A stretch of 23,914 nucleotides of DNA. Source: DATFQI01 sp035264365. Its GTDB lineage: Bacteria; Actinomycetota; Thermoleophilia; Solirubrobacterales; Solirubrobacteraceae. The position numbers were made by a program, and so were the translations under genes. Every line of letters begins with the position of its first letter. Positions within the stretch are counted from its first letter, which is position 1. Below the pieces are notes generated by a model, which ran no database searches, had not been told where the DNA came from, and worked only from the letters and a program-made list of their open reading frames with translations. Positions 1-7,928 of the stretch are shown here, one piece after another. The stretch lies in the NCBI GenBank assembly GCA_035264365.1, contig DATFQI010000398.1, positions 1-23,914 on the forward strand, given 5' to 3'.

Positions 1-19
1 TCTGTAAAGCGCCGAATCC

Positions 20-87
20 CGCCGGGTACGCCTGGATCGCTCCGGCTGGGGGCCGGGCGGTCGCAGGTTCAAATCCTGTCTCCCCGA
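20..87 (+). repeat. tRNA-Pro-like 3' half, direct repeat copy 1
   Basis: This 68-bp unit is identical, by eye, to 7857-7924 and differs at two bases from 20472-20539. Its last part reads as a tRNA: anticodon stem TCCGG/CCGGG around loop CTGGGGG (T33, anticodon GGG), variable loop CGGTC, T stem GCAGG/CCTGT around TTCAAAT, then CTCCCCG plus discriminator A. That acceptor strand implies a 5' CGGGGAG, typical of bacterial tRNA-Pro. The 20 bases to its left in the window supply no D arm or 5' acceptor strand. It therefore looks like an attachment-site copy or tRNA remnant, not a working tRNA. Confidence 0.75.
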
Positions 88-133
88 CTAAACGCCCTGC
101 AACAACGATGGTTGCTCGACAGGTGCAATGGGC

Positions 134-157
134 GGGGTCCAATCCGCGGTCCATTTT
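134..157 (+). repeat. GGTCCAATCC-type tandem module, copy a
   Basis: A short sequence of two near-identical units (GGGGTCCAATCC then GCGGTCCATTTT) lies 46 bp after repeat copy 1. Related modules occur at 7778-7801, 20393-20416 and 20596-20618, always close to a tRNA-Pro-like repeat. Nothing else recognisable is seen in 88-296, the stretch up to the end of the MFS gene, apart from a 5-bp inverted repeat (GCAAC/GTTGC, 99-115). Confidence 0.5.
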
Positions 158-296
158 CGGCGTCGGTCGGCGAAGCGGTGTTTCGCTTCTAGCGCGGTTC
201 CCCGCGACCAGCGACCACCCGGTCACTTGTCCCCGCGCGCTGGATTGTCCCCGTCCCCGGGCGCCGCGGTCGCGCCTACGCTCAGGCGCCGCAGCG

Positions 297-1478
297 TCAC
301 GCACGAGGTCGGATACGCCCCGGGCGTCGCGCCGCCCAGCACAGGGTCCCGGCGCCCATCGCGAGCGCCGGCGCCACGACGGCGACGACGCCCGGCCAGC
401 CCCATGCCTCCCAGCCGAGACCCGGCACGAACCCGGCGAGCGCGCCGGCGCCGTAGTAGAAGGAGAAGTAGATCGCGCTGGCTATGCCGCGGTCAAGCGG
501 CCCGGCTGCGGCGAGGCCGAGCTGGGCCGCGGTCACGCCCGTGAACATGCCGAGCGTAGTGACGGCGAGCCCGAGCAGCACCGGGGGCGACCACCCGGGA
601 AGCGTCAGCGCGACCCCGGTCGCAGCCAGCGCCACGCCAGTCAGCGTCACCGTGCGCCAGCCGACGCGATCCGCGAGCCGGCCTGCAGCGGGGCCGATGG
701 TCCCGAGCACCCAGAGCGAGAACACCAGGCTCGTCGCGGCGGGGCTGAAGCCGAACGGCGCCTCGCGAAGCCGGAAGCTCGCGTAGGAGAACACCCCCAC
801 GAAGGTGAAGAACAGCGCGGCGGCGGCGGTCGCCGGCACGAGCACGGCCGGGTTGGCGAGCTGCGTCGCCACTGCGCTCCGATGGCCGCCACCGCTACGC
901 TCGGGAACAGGGGCCTCGGGCAGTCGCCGCCGCATCAGGATCACCCCGGCGAGCGGCAGCAGCGCGACGGCCGCGAACGCGAGCCGCCAGCCGGTCACCG
1001 CCGTCATGAGGCCAACCCCGACCCGGCCGAGCGTTCCACCGCCGACCAGCGCGATGAGGTAGTAGCCCATCGCCCGTCCGCCCATGCCGGGTGCGAAGAC
1101 CTCGGCCACGTAGGGGACGCCGACCGTGAGCAGGCCCGGCATGCAGGCACCCTGCAGCGCGCGGAACACGAGCAGCGAGCTGAAGCTCGGGGCGGCCGCG
1201 GCGCCGAGGCTCGGGAGCACGAGCATGCCGCTGGCAAGCATCAGCGAGCGCTTGCGTCCGATGCGTTCCGACAGCGGTCCCCAGAACCAGCCGCCGAGCG
1301 CGACGGCGACCAAGACCACCGAGACCGTCAGCCCGGCCTGCGACGGCGTGACGGCGAAGTCGGCCGCCAGCTCCGGCAGGATCGCCTGGCTGGCGTACAT
1401 CGTCGCGAACATGCCCGCCGCGCCGAGCAGGAGCCCGCTCATGCCGCTCGCTCGCGCGGACGCCGGATCGGCGATCAC
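297..1478 (-). CDS. MFS transporter (YnfM-like)
   Basis: A 393-residue major facilitator superfamily protein with about 12 hydrophobic segments. The family loop 2-3 motif is visible as GPLSERIGRKR near residues 67-77. The FATMYASQAILPELAADFAVTPSQAG stretch near the N-terminus resembles YnfM/arabinose-efflux-type transporters. The likely role is proton-driven transport of a small molecule across the inner membrane; the substrate cannot be told. The start is GTG, 3 bp after the stop of the MmgE/PrpD gene, so translation is probably coupled. An ATG at codon 13 (1442) is an alternative start. Neither has a strong ribosome binding site. It is the last gene of the Liv operon. Confidence 0.88.
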   Translation of the reverse strand: MIADPASARASGMSGLLLGAAGMFATMYASQAILPELAADFAVTPSQAGLTVSVVLVAVALGGWFWGPLSERIGRKRSLMLASGMLVLPSLGAAAAPSFSSLLVFRALQGACMPGLLTVGVPYVAEVFAPGMGGRAMGYYLIALVGGGTLGRVGVGLMTAVTGWRLAFAAVALLPLAGVILMRRRLPEAPVPERSGGGHRSAVATQLANPAVLVPATAAAALFFTFVGVFSYASFRLREAPFGFSPAATSLVFSLWVLGTIGPAAGRLADRVGWRTVTLTGVALAATGVALTLPGWSPPVLLGLAVTTLGMFTGVTAAQLGLAAAGPLDRGIASAIYFSFYYGAGALAGFVPGLGWEAWGWPGVVAVVAPALAMGAGTLCWAARRPGRIRPRA

Positions 1479-1481
1479 GGC

Positions 1482-2675
1482 TCAGCGCAACGACGCTGCA
1501 TCGACGACCTGCGCGACCGGCGCGCCGAGGTCGTCGAGCACACCGTCGAGCCGGTCGCCCGCGAGGTCGCGCACCTTGTCCTGCAGCCACGTCGCGTCCA
1601 TCGGGCGCGCCGGCGAACCCAGCGCGGCGCGGACGTGACCGGCGCGCTCGCCGGCCACCTCGACTACCGCCTCGGACTCGAGCAGGCCCGCGTCGGTGTG
1701 CAGGCGCACACGCTCGGCGAGCTGGCGCGCGGCGTCGTCGACGCCCGCGAAGCTCTTCACCGTCGGCGGCCCGTGGAGGAGCGCGAACGCGGTCAGGTAC
1801 GGGATCGAGAACTTCGCCTGCAGCCCGTCGCGGACGTCGGGCCCGAGCGAGGCGGCGTGCAGGCAGACCGGATGGACCGTCACGACGATGTCCGACGGCG
1901 TCCCGGCCGCCGCCGATCGCGCCTGCACGGCGGCCTCGATCGCGCCATGGGTCTGCAGGCAGCACGGATACGCCTTGATCCAGTTATCGCCCACCGCGGC
2001 GCGCTCCGGCGCGGACGAGGATGCGAGATCGACCCAGCGCGCCCCGAAGGCCTGCTCGAAGCCGCCCTCGCCGCGCTCGATGTCGGCGCTCGCGACGGCG
2101 CCGGCGGCGGCCAACCGAGCGCCCGTCGCCCCCGCCGCGGCGGCGCGGCCGACCTGGAGCGCCTTGCCGTCGGACCCGAACGCCGCCCGCAGGCCGCCGG
2201 CCTGCAGGAGCGCGAGCCGCACCGCGTGGGCGGTCCGGTCGGCGTCGAGATCAAGCAACCTCGAGGCCGCGGCGGCCGCTCCCACCGTGCCGCCCACCGC
2301 AGTCGGATGCCAGCCTCGGGCACGCATCTGCGGATGGTTGGCCGCCGTCAGCCGCCCCATCGCCTCGAAGCCGGCCGCGAACGCCGCGAGCGCGTCGCCG
2401 ATGCGCGCGCCGAGGTGGGCGCCGACGAGCAGCGCCGCCGGCGCGACCGGTGCCGACAGGTGGGAGAGCCCAGGGAGGTATGTGTCGTCGAAGTCGAGCA
2501 CGTGGCCCGCGGTGCCCGCGGCGGCGATCCGGTCGCCCAGCCCCTCGCCGAGCGAACGTGCCGCCCTCGCGGCACGCTGGTCATGGCCGCCGACCGCGCA
2601 GGCGAGCCAGTCGAGGAGCGCCGTCCGGTAGCCCTGCTCGAGCCCTGCGCTCGGCGCAGTCTGCGAGAGGCTCAT
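1482..2675 (-). CDS. MmgE/PrpD family protein
   Basis: A 397-residue protein of the MmgE/PrpD family, which includes 2-methylcitrate dehydratase, cis-aconitate decarboxylase and iminodisuccinate epimerase. Family signatures are clear: HVLDFDDTY (about 58-66), SHLSAPVAPAAL, RGWHPTAVGGTVGAAAAAS (about 120-138), IKAYPCCLQTHGAIEA and AKFSIPYLTAFAL. The ATG overlaps the TGA of livF (ATGA), which fixes the start; longer readings into livF are not credible. Members are usually about 450 residues. The segment between the N-terminal helix (LLDWLACAVGG) and HVLDFDDTY is unusually short here. The reaction cannot be assigned; its place behind a transporter suggests it acts on the imported compound or a product of it. 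Confidence 0.88.
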   Translation of the reverse strand: MSLSQTAPSAGLEQGYRTALLDWLACAVGGHDQRAARAARSLGEGLGDRIAAAGTAGHVLDFDDTYLPGLSHLSAPVAPAALLVGAHLGARIGDALAAFAAGFEAMGRLTAANHPQMRARGWHPTAVGGTVGAAAAASRLLDLDADRTAHAVRLALLQAGGLRAAFGSDGKALQVGRAAAAGATGARLAAAGAVASADIERGEGGFEQAFGARWVDLASSSAPERAAVGDNWIKAYPCCLQTHGAIEAAVQARSAAAGTPSDIVVTVHPVCLHAASLGPDVRDGLQAKFSIPYLTAFALLHGPPTVKSFAGVDDAARQLAERVRLHTDAGLLESEAVVEVAGERAGHVRAALGSPARPMDATWLQDKVRDLAGDRLDGVLDDLGAPVAQVVDAASLR

Positions 2676-3367
2676 GCCACTCCGAGGTAGGCCTCGCGGA
2701 TCCGGGGATCCTCGAGCAGCGCCGAGGACTCGCCGGACGCGACGATCCGGCCGTTCTCGAGCACGTAGCCGCGGGCCGCCGCCTCGAGCGCGGCGTCGAC
2801 GTCCTGCTCGACCAGGAGGACCGCGGTCCCCGCCTCGGTCACGCTCGTGAGCCGCTCGAGGATCTGCTCGACGAGCTTGGGCGCGAGCCCGAGCGAGAGC
2901 TCGTCGATCATGATGAGCTTGGGGTTCGCCATCAGGCCGCGGGCGATCGCGCACATCTGCTGCTCGCCGCCGGACAGGCTGCCGGCGACCTGGTCGAGCC
3001 GCTCGCCGAGGCGCGGGAACAGCTCGACGGCGCGGTCGATGTCCTCGTGCTCACCGTGCACGTACGCGCCGACACGGAGGTTCTCGCGTACGGTGAGCCC
3101 CGCGAACAGCCGCCGCCCCTCGGGAACGTGCGCGATCCCCGCCCGCACCGCCTCCTCCGGGGCGCGGCCGACGAGCGAGTCGCCGGCGAGGCACACCTCG
3201 CCGCCTGTGAGCGTGATCATGCCCGAGACGGCGCGCAGCAGCGTGGTCTTGCCCGCCCCGTTGGAGCCGACCAGCGCCACGACCTCGCCCTCGCCGACCT
3301 CGAGGTCGACGTCCCAGAGCACCTGGACGCGGCCGTAGCCGGCGGCGAGGCCCGTGACCTCAAGCAT
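2672..3367 (-). CDS. Branched-chain amino acid-type ABC transporter ATPase LivF
   Basis: A 231-residue ABC ATPase. Walker A is GSNGAGKTT (residues 34-42), the signature is LSGGEQQ, and Walker B ends in LIMIDE followed by LSLGLAP, where most LivF proteins have DEPSLGLAP. The C-terminal LVEQDVDAAL and IREAYLG are typical of LivF. The ATG at 3367 overlaps the end of livG by 8 bp and gives the usual LivF length. A longer reading from 3415 would add 16 residues that do not match the family. It pairs with LivG to power import through LivH/LivM on the cytoplasmic face. Confidence 0.93.
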   Translation of the reverse strand: MLEVTGLAAGYGRVQVLWDVDLEVGEGEVVALVGSNGAGKTTLLRAVSGMITLTGGEVCLAGDSLVGRAPEEAVRAGIAHVPEGRRLFAGLTVRENLRVGAYVHGEHEDIDRAVELFPRLGERLDQVAGSLSGGEQQMCAIARGLMANPKLIMIDELSLGLAPKLVEQILERLTSVTEAGTAVLLVEQDVDAALEAAARGYVLENGRIVASGESSALLEDPRIREAYLGVA

Positions 3368-4130
3368 CGCCGGCCCGCTCGCGCTGAGCGCGCATCCGCT
3401 TCGCGTAGCGCGCACCGAGGTACGCCTCGATCACCCGCTCGTCCTCCATGACTTCCTGCGGCTTGCCGTGCACCAGCTCCGAGCCCTCGTGCATGACGAG
3501 CACGCTGTCGGAGATCGACAGGATCGCCTTCATCACGTGCTCGACCACCAGCAGCGTCATGCCCTCGTCCTTGAGCGAGCGGATCAGCTCGAGCGCACCC
3601 TCGATCTCTCGCGGCCGCAGGCCGGCCATGACCTCGTCGAGCAGCAGCAGGCGCGGGCGCATCGCCAGCGCCTTCGCGAGCTCCAGGCGGCGGGCATCCG
3701 CGACGCTGAGCCCGCCCGGCTCCGCGTCCGCCTTGTCGGCCAGCCCGACGCGCTCGAGCACCTCGGCGGCGCGCGCGCTCGCCTCTCGCGTCGAGCCCGC
3801 GCGCGAGGGCCCGAACATCGCCCCGATGGCGACGTTCTCGCGCACGGTCAGGTCGCGGAACGGCTTGACGATCTGGAACGTACGCGCGACCCGTGCGTCG
3901 GCGATCGCCCACGGCCTCGCGCCGGTCACGTCGCGGCCGTCGACCACCACCCGCCCCGTCGACGGCTTCAGATGGCCGGTGATCAGGTTGATCAGCGTGC
4001 TCTTGCCGGCGCCGTTGGGGCCGATGACGCCGAGCACCATGGCTTCCTCGAGGCTGAACGAGACGTCGCTGACGGCGGCCAGGCCGCCGAAGCGGCGGCC
4101 AAGCTGCTCGACCTCGAGGACCGCCGTCAT
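3360..4130 (-). CDS. Branched-chain amino acid-type ABC transporter ATPase LivG
   Basis: A 256-residue ABC ATPase with Walker A GPNGAGKST (37-45), the LivG-type insertion around VARTFQIVKPFRDLTVRENV, Walker B LLLLDEVMAGL and switch histidine in VVEHVM. The C-signature region reads LSVADARRLELAKALA, a departure from the canonical LSGGQ or LSYGQ. The conserved RLELAKAL that follows shows it is in register, so this is a divergent signature and not a frameshift. The ATG at 4130 overlaps the livM stop (ATGA), which fixes the start; the longer reading runs into livM. It forms the heterodimeric ATPase with LivF. Confidence 0.93.
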   Translation of the reverse strand: MTAVLEVEQLGRRFGGLAAVSDVSFSLEEAMVLGVIGPNGAGKSTLINLITGHLKPSTGRVVVDGRDVTGARPWAIADARVARTFQIVKPFRDLTVRENVAIGAMFGPSRAGSTREASARAAEVLERVGLADKADAEPGGLSVADARRLELAKALAMRPRLLLLDEVMAGLRPREIEGALELIRSLKDEGMTLLVVEHVMKAILSISDSVLVMHEGSELVHGKPQEVMEDERVIEAYLGARYAKRMRAQRERAGDA

Positions 4131-5158
4131 AGCCGGTAGGCCCGGACGGTGTCGAGCAGGGAGATGCGCCGCTGGGCGATGGACTCGCGCGTGAACGAGA
4201 CGATACCCATCGGCAGCAGCACGACGGCGACGACGATGATGGCGCCGAAGATGAACGTATGCAGGTCGGTGTAGTGGGTTCGCAGCCACTCCGAGAGGAA
4301 CTGCAGCGCGACGGCGCCGATGACCGGCCCGATCACCGTGCCGCTGCCGCCGATCACCGCCATCACGACCATCAGCACCGTGATGTCGACGCTGAAGAGC
4401 CGCGCGGGGTAGATCGTCACCTGCTGGAACGCGTAGATCGAGCCCGCCAGCGCGGTCAGCAGGCCCGCGAGCGCGAACGCGGCGACCTTCAGCCGCGTCG
4501 TGTTGATCCCGGCTGCCGCCGCCGCTTCCTCGTCCTGCGCGATCGCGCGCAGGCCGTAGCCGAAGCGGCTGCGCGAGACCTGCCAGACCACGGCCGTGGC
4601 GAGCAGCGCGAGTCCCAGGAAGTAGAAGTAGAAGCCCGTGTTGCCCGGATAGGACGTGACCGCCTCCGCGCCGACCGCGGGAACGGTGATGCCCGAGTTG
4701 CCGCCCGTGAGCCCGTCAAGGTTGACCACGACCTCGCGCATGCCCTCGGCCACACCGAGCGTGGCGATCGCGAAGTAGTGGCCGCGCAACCGCAGCACCG
4801 GGAGCCCGACGAGCACGGCGAACACAACGCCGACGACCGCGGAGATCGGCAGCGCGACCCAGAACGGGACGCCCGACTTCGCCATCAGGATCGCCGTCGT
4901 GTAGCCGCCGAGGCCGAAGAAGACGACGTTGCCGAAGCTCGGATAGCCGGCGAAGCCGCCGATCAGGTTCCAGCCCTGCGCGAGCGCGACGAACATGAAC
5001 ACGCCGGCGAGCGTGCGCTGCTCGCTCGAGAGCAGGAAGTACTGCGGCAGCAGCACGAGCACCACCAGGCCGCCCAGCACGAGCGCGCCGGCGATGAGCT
5101 GGCGCGGACCGACGGCGCGGAGGCCGACCGGGGCGGTCGCACTCGACGCGCTCGTCAT
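4127..5158 (-). CDS. Branched-chain amino acid-type ABC transporter permease LivM
   Basis: A 343-residue membrane permease with multiple hydrophobic segments. The LivM hallmarks are GLNLIGG-like LAQGWNLIGGFAGYPSFGNVVFFGLGGYT (about 60-88), LRLRGHYFAIATLGVAE, LTGGNSGI, and the ATPase-contacting loop SRFGYGLRAIAQDEEAAAAAGI. The ATG shares one base with the livH stop (TGATG), which fixes the start; the longer reading into livH is spurious. With LivH it forms the inner-membrane channel for amino acids or related small acids. Confidence 0.93.
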   Translation of the reverse strand: MTSASSATAPVGLRAVGPRQLIAGALVLGGLVVLVLLPQYFLLSSEQRTLAGVFMFVALAQGWNLIGGFAGYPSFGNVVFFGLGGYTTAILMAKSGVPFWVALPISAVVGVVFAVLVGLPVLRLRGHYFAIATLGVAEGMREVVVNLDGLTGGNSGITVPAVGAEAVTSYPGNTGFYFYFLGLALLATAVVWQVSRSRFGYGLRAIAQDEEAAAAAGINTTRLKVAAFALAGLLTALAGSIYAFQQVTIYPARLFSVDITVLMVVMAVIGGSGTVIGPVIGAVALQFLSEWLRTHYTDLHTFIFGAIIVVAVVLLPMGIVSFTRESIAQRRISLLDTVRAYRL

Positions 5159-6042
5159 CAGACCTCGACCCGCGCCTCGTAGTACGGCTTGCCGAGCAGC
5201 CCGGCGGGCCGGATCACGAGCACCGTGACGAGCACAGCGAAGGCGACCGCGTTGATCAGCGTGCCGCCCAGGTACTGGCCGCTCCAGGCCTGGACGACGC
5301 CGAGCAGGAGTCCGCCCGCGAGCGCTCCCCACATGTTGCCGAGGCCGCCGAGGACCGCGATCACGAAGCTCTGCAGCGTGAAGATGCCGGCGTTGGCCGG
5401 GCTGAAGGTGTCGACCGTCCCGTAGATCGCGCCCGCCGCGCCGGCCAGCCCGGCGGCGATCGCGAACGTGAGGCCGTACACGCGGCGGACGGTCACGCCC
5501 ATCAGGCGCGCCGCGCCGCGATCCATCCCGGTCGCCTTGATCGCCAGCCCGAGGCGTGTGCGGTCCATGAACCACACGAGTGCGAGCGTGAAGCCGACGG
5601 CGAGGACGAACGCGATCAGCCGCCCGTAGGGGATGCGGATGTCGCCGATCGCCAGGCTGTCGGAGCCATAGGAGGTGTGGATCGAGCGGAAGTCGCCGGT
5701 GAACAGCAGCACCAGGCCGTTGACCAGCACGAGGCTGAGCCCGAACGTGAGCAGCAGCGTCATCCAGATCGGGGCGTTGACGACGAGGTTGATGAGATAG
5801 CGCTGGATCACGTAGCCGCCGGCGAACAGCGCGGCGGCGGCCACCACCATCCCCAGTAGCGGGGCGATGTCCGCGCCCGTCTGGAGCTTCCAGGCGATGT
5901 AGGAGCCGATGAGCACGAACGCCCCATGGGCGAGGTTGACGATGTTCATCACGCCCCAGACGAGCGAGAAGCCGACCGCGACGAGCGCCAGCAGGCCCCC
6001 CTGGAGCAGCCCGTTGACGGTCGCCTGCAGGAACTGCGTCAT
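5158..6042 (-). CDS. Branched-chain amino acid-type ABC transporter permease LivH
   Basis: A 294-residue permease opening with the LivH pattern VNGLLQGGLLALVAVGFSLVWGVMNIVNLAHGAF (about 9-42), followed by several hydrophobic helices. The coupling-loop region RTRLGLAIKATGMDRGAARLMGV is also typical. Length matches the family (about 290). The ATG is 10 bp after the stop of the binding-protein gene, within the same operon, so no separate promoter is expected. Confidence 0.93.
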   Translation of the reverse strand: MTQFLQATVNGLLQGGLLALVAVGFSLVWGVMNIVNLAHGAFVLIGSYIAWKLQTGADIAPLLGMVVAAAALFAGGYVIQRYLINLVVNAPIWMTLLLTFGLSLVLVNGLVLLFTGDFRSIHTSYGSDSLAIGDIRIPYGRLIAFVLAVGFTLALVWFMDRTRLGLAIKATGMDRGAARLMGVTVRRVYGLTFAIAAGLAGAAGAIYGTVDTFSPANAGIFTLQSFVIAVLGGLGNMWGALAGGLLLGVVQAWSGQYLGGTLINAVAFAVLVTVLVIRPAGLLGKPYYEARVEV

Positions 6043-6052
6043 CGTCGGCCGC

Positions 6053-7294
6053 TCAGCCGGCGGGCCATTGCAGCTTCGCCTGCGCCTGATCGGACGGGTA
6101 GATCGTCACCGGCTCCCCGTTCTGGATCTGGATCGCGGACATCGGCTTGTCGGCGTTCTTGCCGGTGTCGTCGAACTTGATCGGCCCGAAGAAGGACTCC
6201 GTGTCGAGTCCGGCGATCGCATCGCGCACCTTGGCCGGATCGGTCGACCCCGCCTTCTCGACGCCCATCACGAGCGCCAGGCACGCGGCGGCGGCCTCGG
6301 CGCTGTGGTACTCGGCCGTCTCGCCGAAGCGCTGCTTGAAGCCCTCCGCGTACTCCTTGGCGGTGCCGAACACCTTGTCCTGGCCCTTGGAGTCCGCCGT
6401 CCACTGCGTCGAGCCGACGACACCCTCGGCGTTCTTGCCGAGCGCCTTGGCGAAGTCCGGCGTCGGCGGCGCCACCGTCTCGCCGAACCCCTTCGGGTTC
6501 ACGCCGAGCTCCTTGCTCTGCTTGACCGCGGCGATGCCCTCCTCGACATGCGCCGACACGAGCACGAGGTCCGGCTTCTTCGGCCGGATCTTGGTCAGTG
6601 CGGAGGAGACGTTGGTGGTGTGCTCGGGGACCTCCTCCATCGCGACGACCTGCATGCCCTGATTCTTCGCCTCGTCGGCTCCGCCCTTGGCCGCCGTCTT
6701 GGAGAAGCCGTCGTCGGCGGAGATGATCGCGACGGTCTTGGGCTTCGGGCTCGCGTTCTCGGAGATCGCGTCCACGATCGCGGCCAGGTATGACGTCGCC
6801 GGCGAGAGCACGGCGAACGTGTTGCGATAGCCCTTGTCGAAGATCGCGTTGTCGGCGCCCGAGGAGTCGACCATGACCTGGCCGTTGCGCTCGATCACCG
6901 CCGAGGCCGCCTCCGTCGACGGTGAACCGTAGGGACCGAGGATCAGCTTGTTGCCGCTGTCGTTGAACTGGTCGACGAGCTGCGCGGCCGTATCGGGCTC
7001 GGACTTGTCGTCCTTGTAGGTGATCGCCAGCTTGTATGTCTTGTCGCCGGCCTGCACGCCGTCGCCGCCGTTGACCTTGTCCTGGCAGAACTGGTAGCCG
7101 AGCTTGGTCAACCGTCCCTCCTTCGCCAGCGAGCCAGTGAGCGAGAGCGCGGCGCCGACCTTGAGCGTCCCGCCCTGCGTGCTCGAGCCGCCGCCACCGC
7201 CCGCGTTTCCCTCGCCCTTGCCGCAGCCGCCCACGAGCACAGCAACCGTGCAGGCGAGTCCCAACCACACACCAACCGGCCGCACATCACGCAT
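6053..7294 (-). CDS. ABC transporter substrate-binding lipoprotein, Leu/Ile/Val-type (type I fold)
   Basis: A 413-residue periplasmic binding protein. The N-terminus is a lipoprotein signal: MRDVRPVG, a hydrophobic stretch WLGLACTVAVL, then the lipobox VGGC with the acylated Cys, followed by a Gly/Ser linker. The mature part starts KVGAALSLTGSLAKEG, the classic type I (LivJ/LivK) binding-protein opening, and ends with AIQIQNGEPVTIYP. The start at 7294 has a strong ribosome binding site (AGGAGG at 7300-7305, 5-nt spacer). An upstream start at 7390 would add 32 residues before the signal peptide. It is first in the operon and sets import specificity. The family also binds aromatic acids, amides and urea, so the ligand is open. 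Confidence 0.92.
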   Translation of the reverse strand: MRDVRPVGVWLGLACTVAVLVGGCGKGEGNAGGGGGSSTQGGTLKVGAALSLTGSLAKEGRLTKLGYQFCQDKVNGGDGVQAGDKTYKLAITYKDDKSEPDTAAQLVDQFNDSGNKLILGPYGSPSTEAASAVIERNGQVMVDSSGADNAIFDKGYRNTFAVLSPATSYLAAIVDAISENASPKPKTVAIISADDGFSKTAAKGGADEAKNQGMQVVAMEEVPEHTTNVSSALTKIRPKKPDLVLVSAHVEEGIAAVKQSKELGVNPKGFGETVAPPTPDFAKALGKNAEGVVGSTQWTADSKGQDKVFGTAKEYAEGFKQRFGETAEYHSAEAAAACLALVMGVEKAGSTDPAKVRDAIAGLDTESFFGPIKFDDTGKNADKPMSAIQIQNGEPVTIYPSDQAQAKLQWPAG

Positions 7295-7299
7295 CAGGG

Positions 7300-7305
7300 C
7301 CTCCT
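7300..7305 (-). promoter_or_regulatory. Ribosome binding site of the binding-lipoprotein gene
   Basis: Reads AGGAGG on the minus strand, 5 nt before the ATG at 7294. It decides the start in favour of the lipoprotein form over the ATG at 7390. Confidence 0.8.
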
Positions 7306-7336
7306 CTCGGTTCACCCGTGCCCCGTGGGGGCCGTA

Positions 7337-7364
7337 CCCGGCGCGGGGGCGGGTAAACGCCGGG
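7337..7364 (-). promoter_or_regulatory. Inverted repeat in the leader of the Liv operon
   Basis: CCCGGCG (7337-7343) and CGCCGGG (7358-7364) form a perfect 7-bp inverted repeat with a 14-nt loop, about 40 nt before the lipoprotein start codon. A smaller CCCC-GT-GGGG palindrome lies at 7321-7330. They could be a leader hairpin or an operator. I see no convincing -10/-35 pair to decide which. Confidence 0.35.
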
Positions 7365-7465
7365 CGCGTCGGGTCCGTCAGCGTGCTCACGAGTGTCCGA
7401 AGCGGACGGCAGGCAGCACCGAGGCGGCGCGGCAGCGCCCACGCGTGCTGCCCCGAAGGCTCGCA

Positions 7466-7725
7466 TCAGCGGGGGAGTAGGACGAGGCGGACTAGCATCG
7501 CGTCGAGAGCACGGGAACGCCGAGGATCACCGCCATCTCCGTGCCCGGCAGCGGCCCGGAGAGCGCCAACGTGGGGAACACGGCGGCCATCACCGCTGCG
7601 GCGGCGAAGATGACGCGGCCCGAGTCCGCGAGGCCGCCGACCGCCGCCGCGCGCGGGTCGTGCGAGCGGTCCAAGTGCGCCCTGTCCGACGCGAGCCGGA
7701 ACACGATGTAGTCCATCGAGATTGA
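7466..7725 (-). pseudogene. MMPL-family transporter remnant (frameshifted C-terminal piece)
   Basis: On the minus strand, SMDYIVFRLASDRAHLD..DPRAAAVGGLADSGRVIFAAAAVMAAVFPTLAL matches the well-known MMPL/RND segment (DYEVFLLSR..GD..AV..GL..TGRVI.AAA.IM..VF). The expected continuation LDAMLVRLVLLPR is present, but in another frame, about 7466-7510, so a frameshift has occurred near 7505-7515. Only about 85 residues of a roughly 700-residue family remain. The left boundary of homology (about 7725) lies some 50 bp from the extended repeat copy 2, as expected if an insertion or deletion at the repeat cut the gene. Confidence 0.6.
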
Positions 7726-7777
7726 CCGGCCCTTTCGCGGTCGAACCAGTCGGCGGTACGCCGTTGACTGCCACGGA

Positions 7778-7924
7778 GGGGTCCAATCCGGGGTCCAATC
7801 TGAGCGGAACCCAGCACAACTCAGAACAACTCAGACGGCTCTAGAACGCCGGAGAGCGCCGGGTACGCCTGGATCGCTCCGGCTGGGGGCCGGGCGGTCG
7901 CAGGTTCAAATCCTGTCTCCCCGA
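7778..7924 (+). repeat. Extended tRNA-Pro-like direct repeat, copy 2
   Basis: A 147-bp unit that aligns without gaps to 20393-20539 (about 130 of 147 matching by eye). The last 68 bp (7857-7924) are the tRNA-Pro-like core, identical to copy 1. The first 79 bp contain two GGGTCCAATC units, two CAACTCAG units 10 bp apart (7817-7824 and 7827-7834) and, in one frame, a tail GSNPGSNLSGTQHNSEQLRRL ending in TAG at 7842-7844. The CAACTCAG pair could be integrase arm sites, or the frame could be the 3' end of a lost integrase. Confidence 0.7.
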
Positions 7925-7928
7925 TCAC

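Noticed and set aside
108..2690. 860-residue open frame on the plus strand
   Set aside because: It lies opposite the MFS and MmgE/PrpD genes, is rich in Arg/Gly/His/Glu with no domain, and is a typical antisense shadow in GC-rich DNA.
7857..7924. Complete tRNA-Pro gene
   Set aside because: The anticodon and T arms are good, but the 26 bases before the anticodon stem do not supply CGGGGAG or a proper D arm in any of the copies, so a working tRNA is not supported.
7857..7924. Small protein ending in RSQVQILSPR
   Set aside because: This string is the well-known false translation of a tRNA 3' end.
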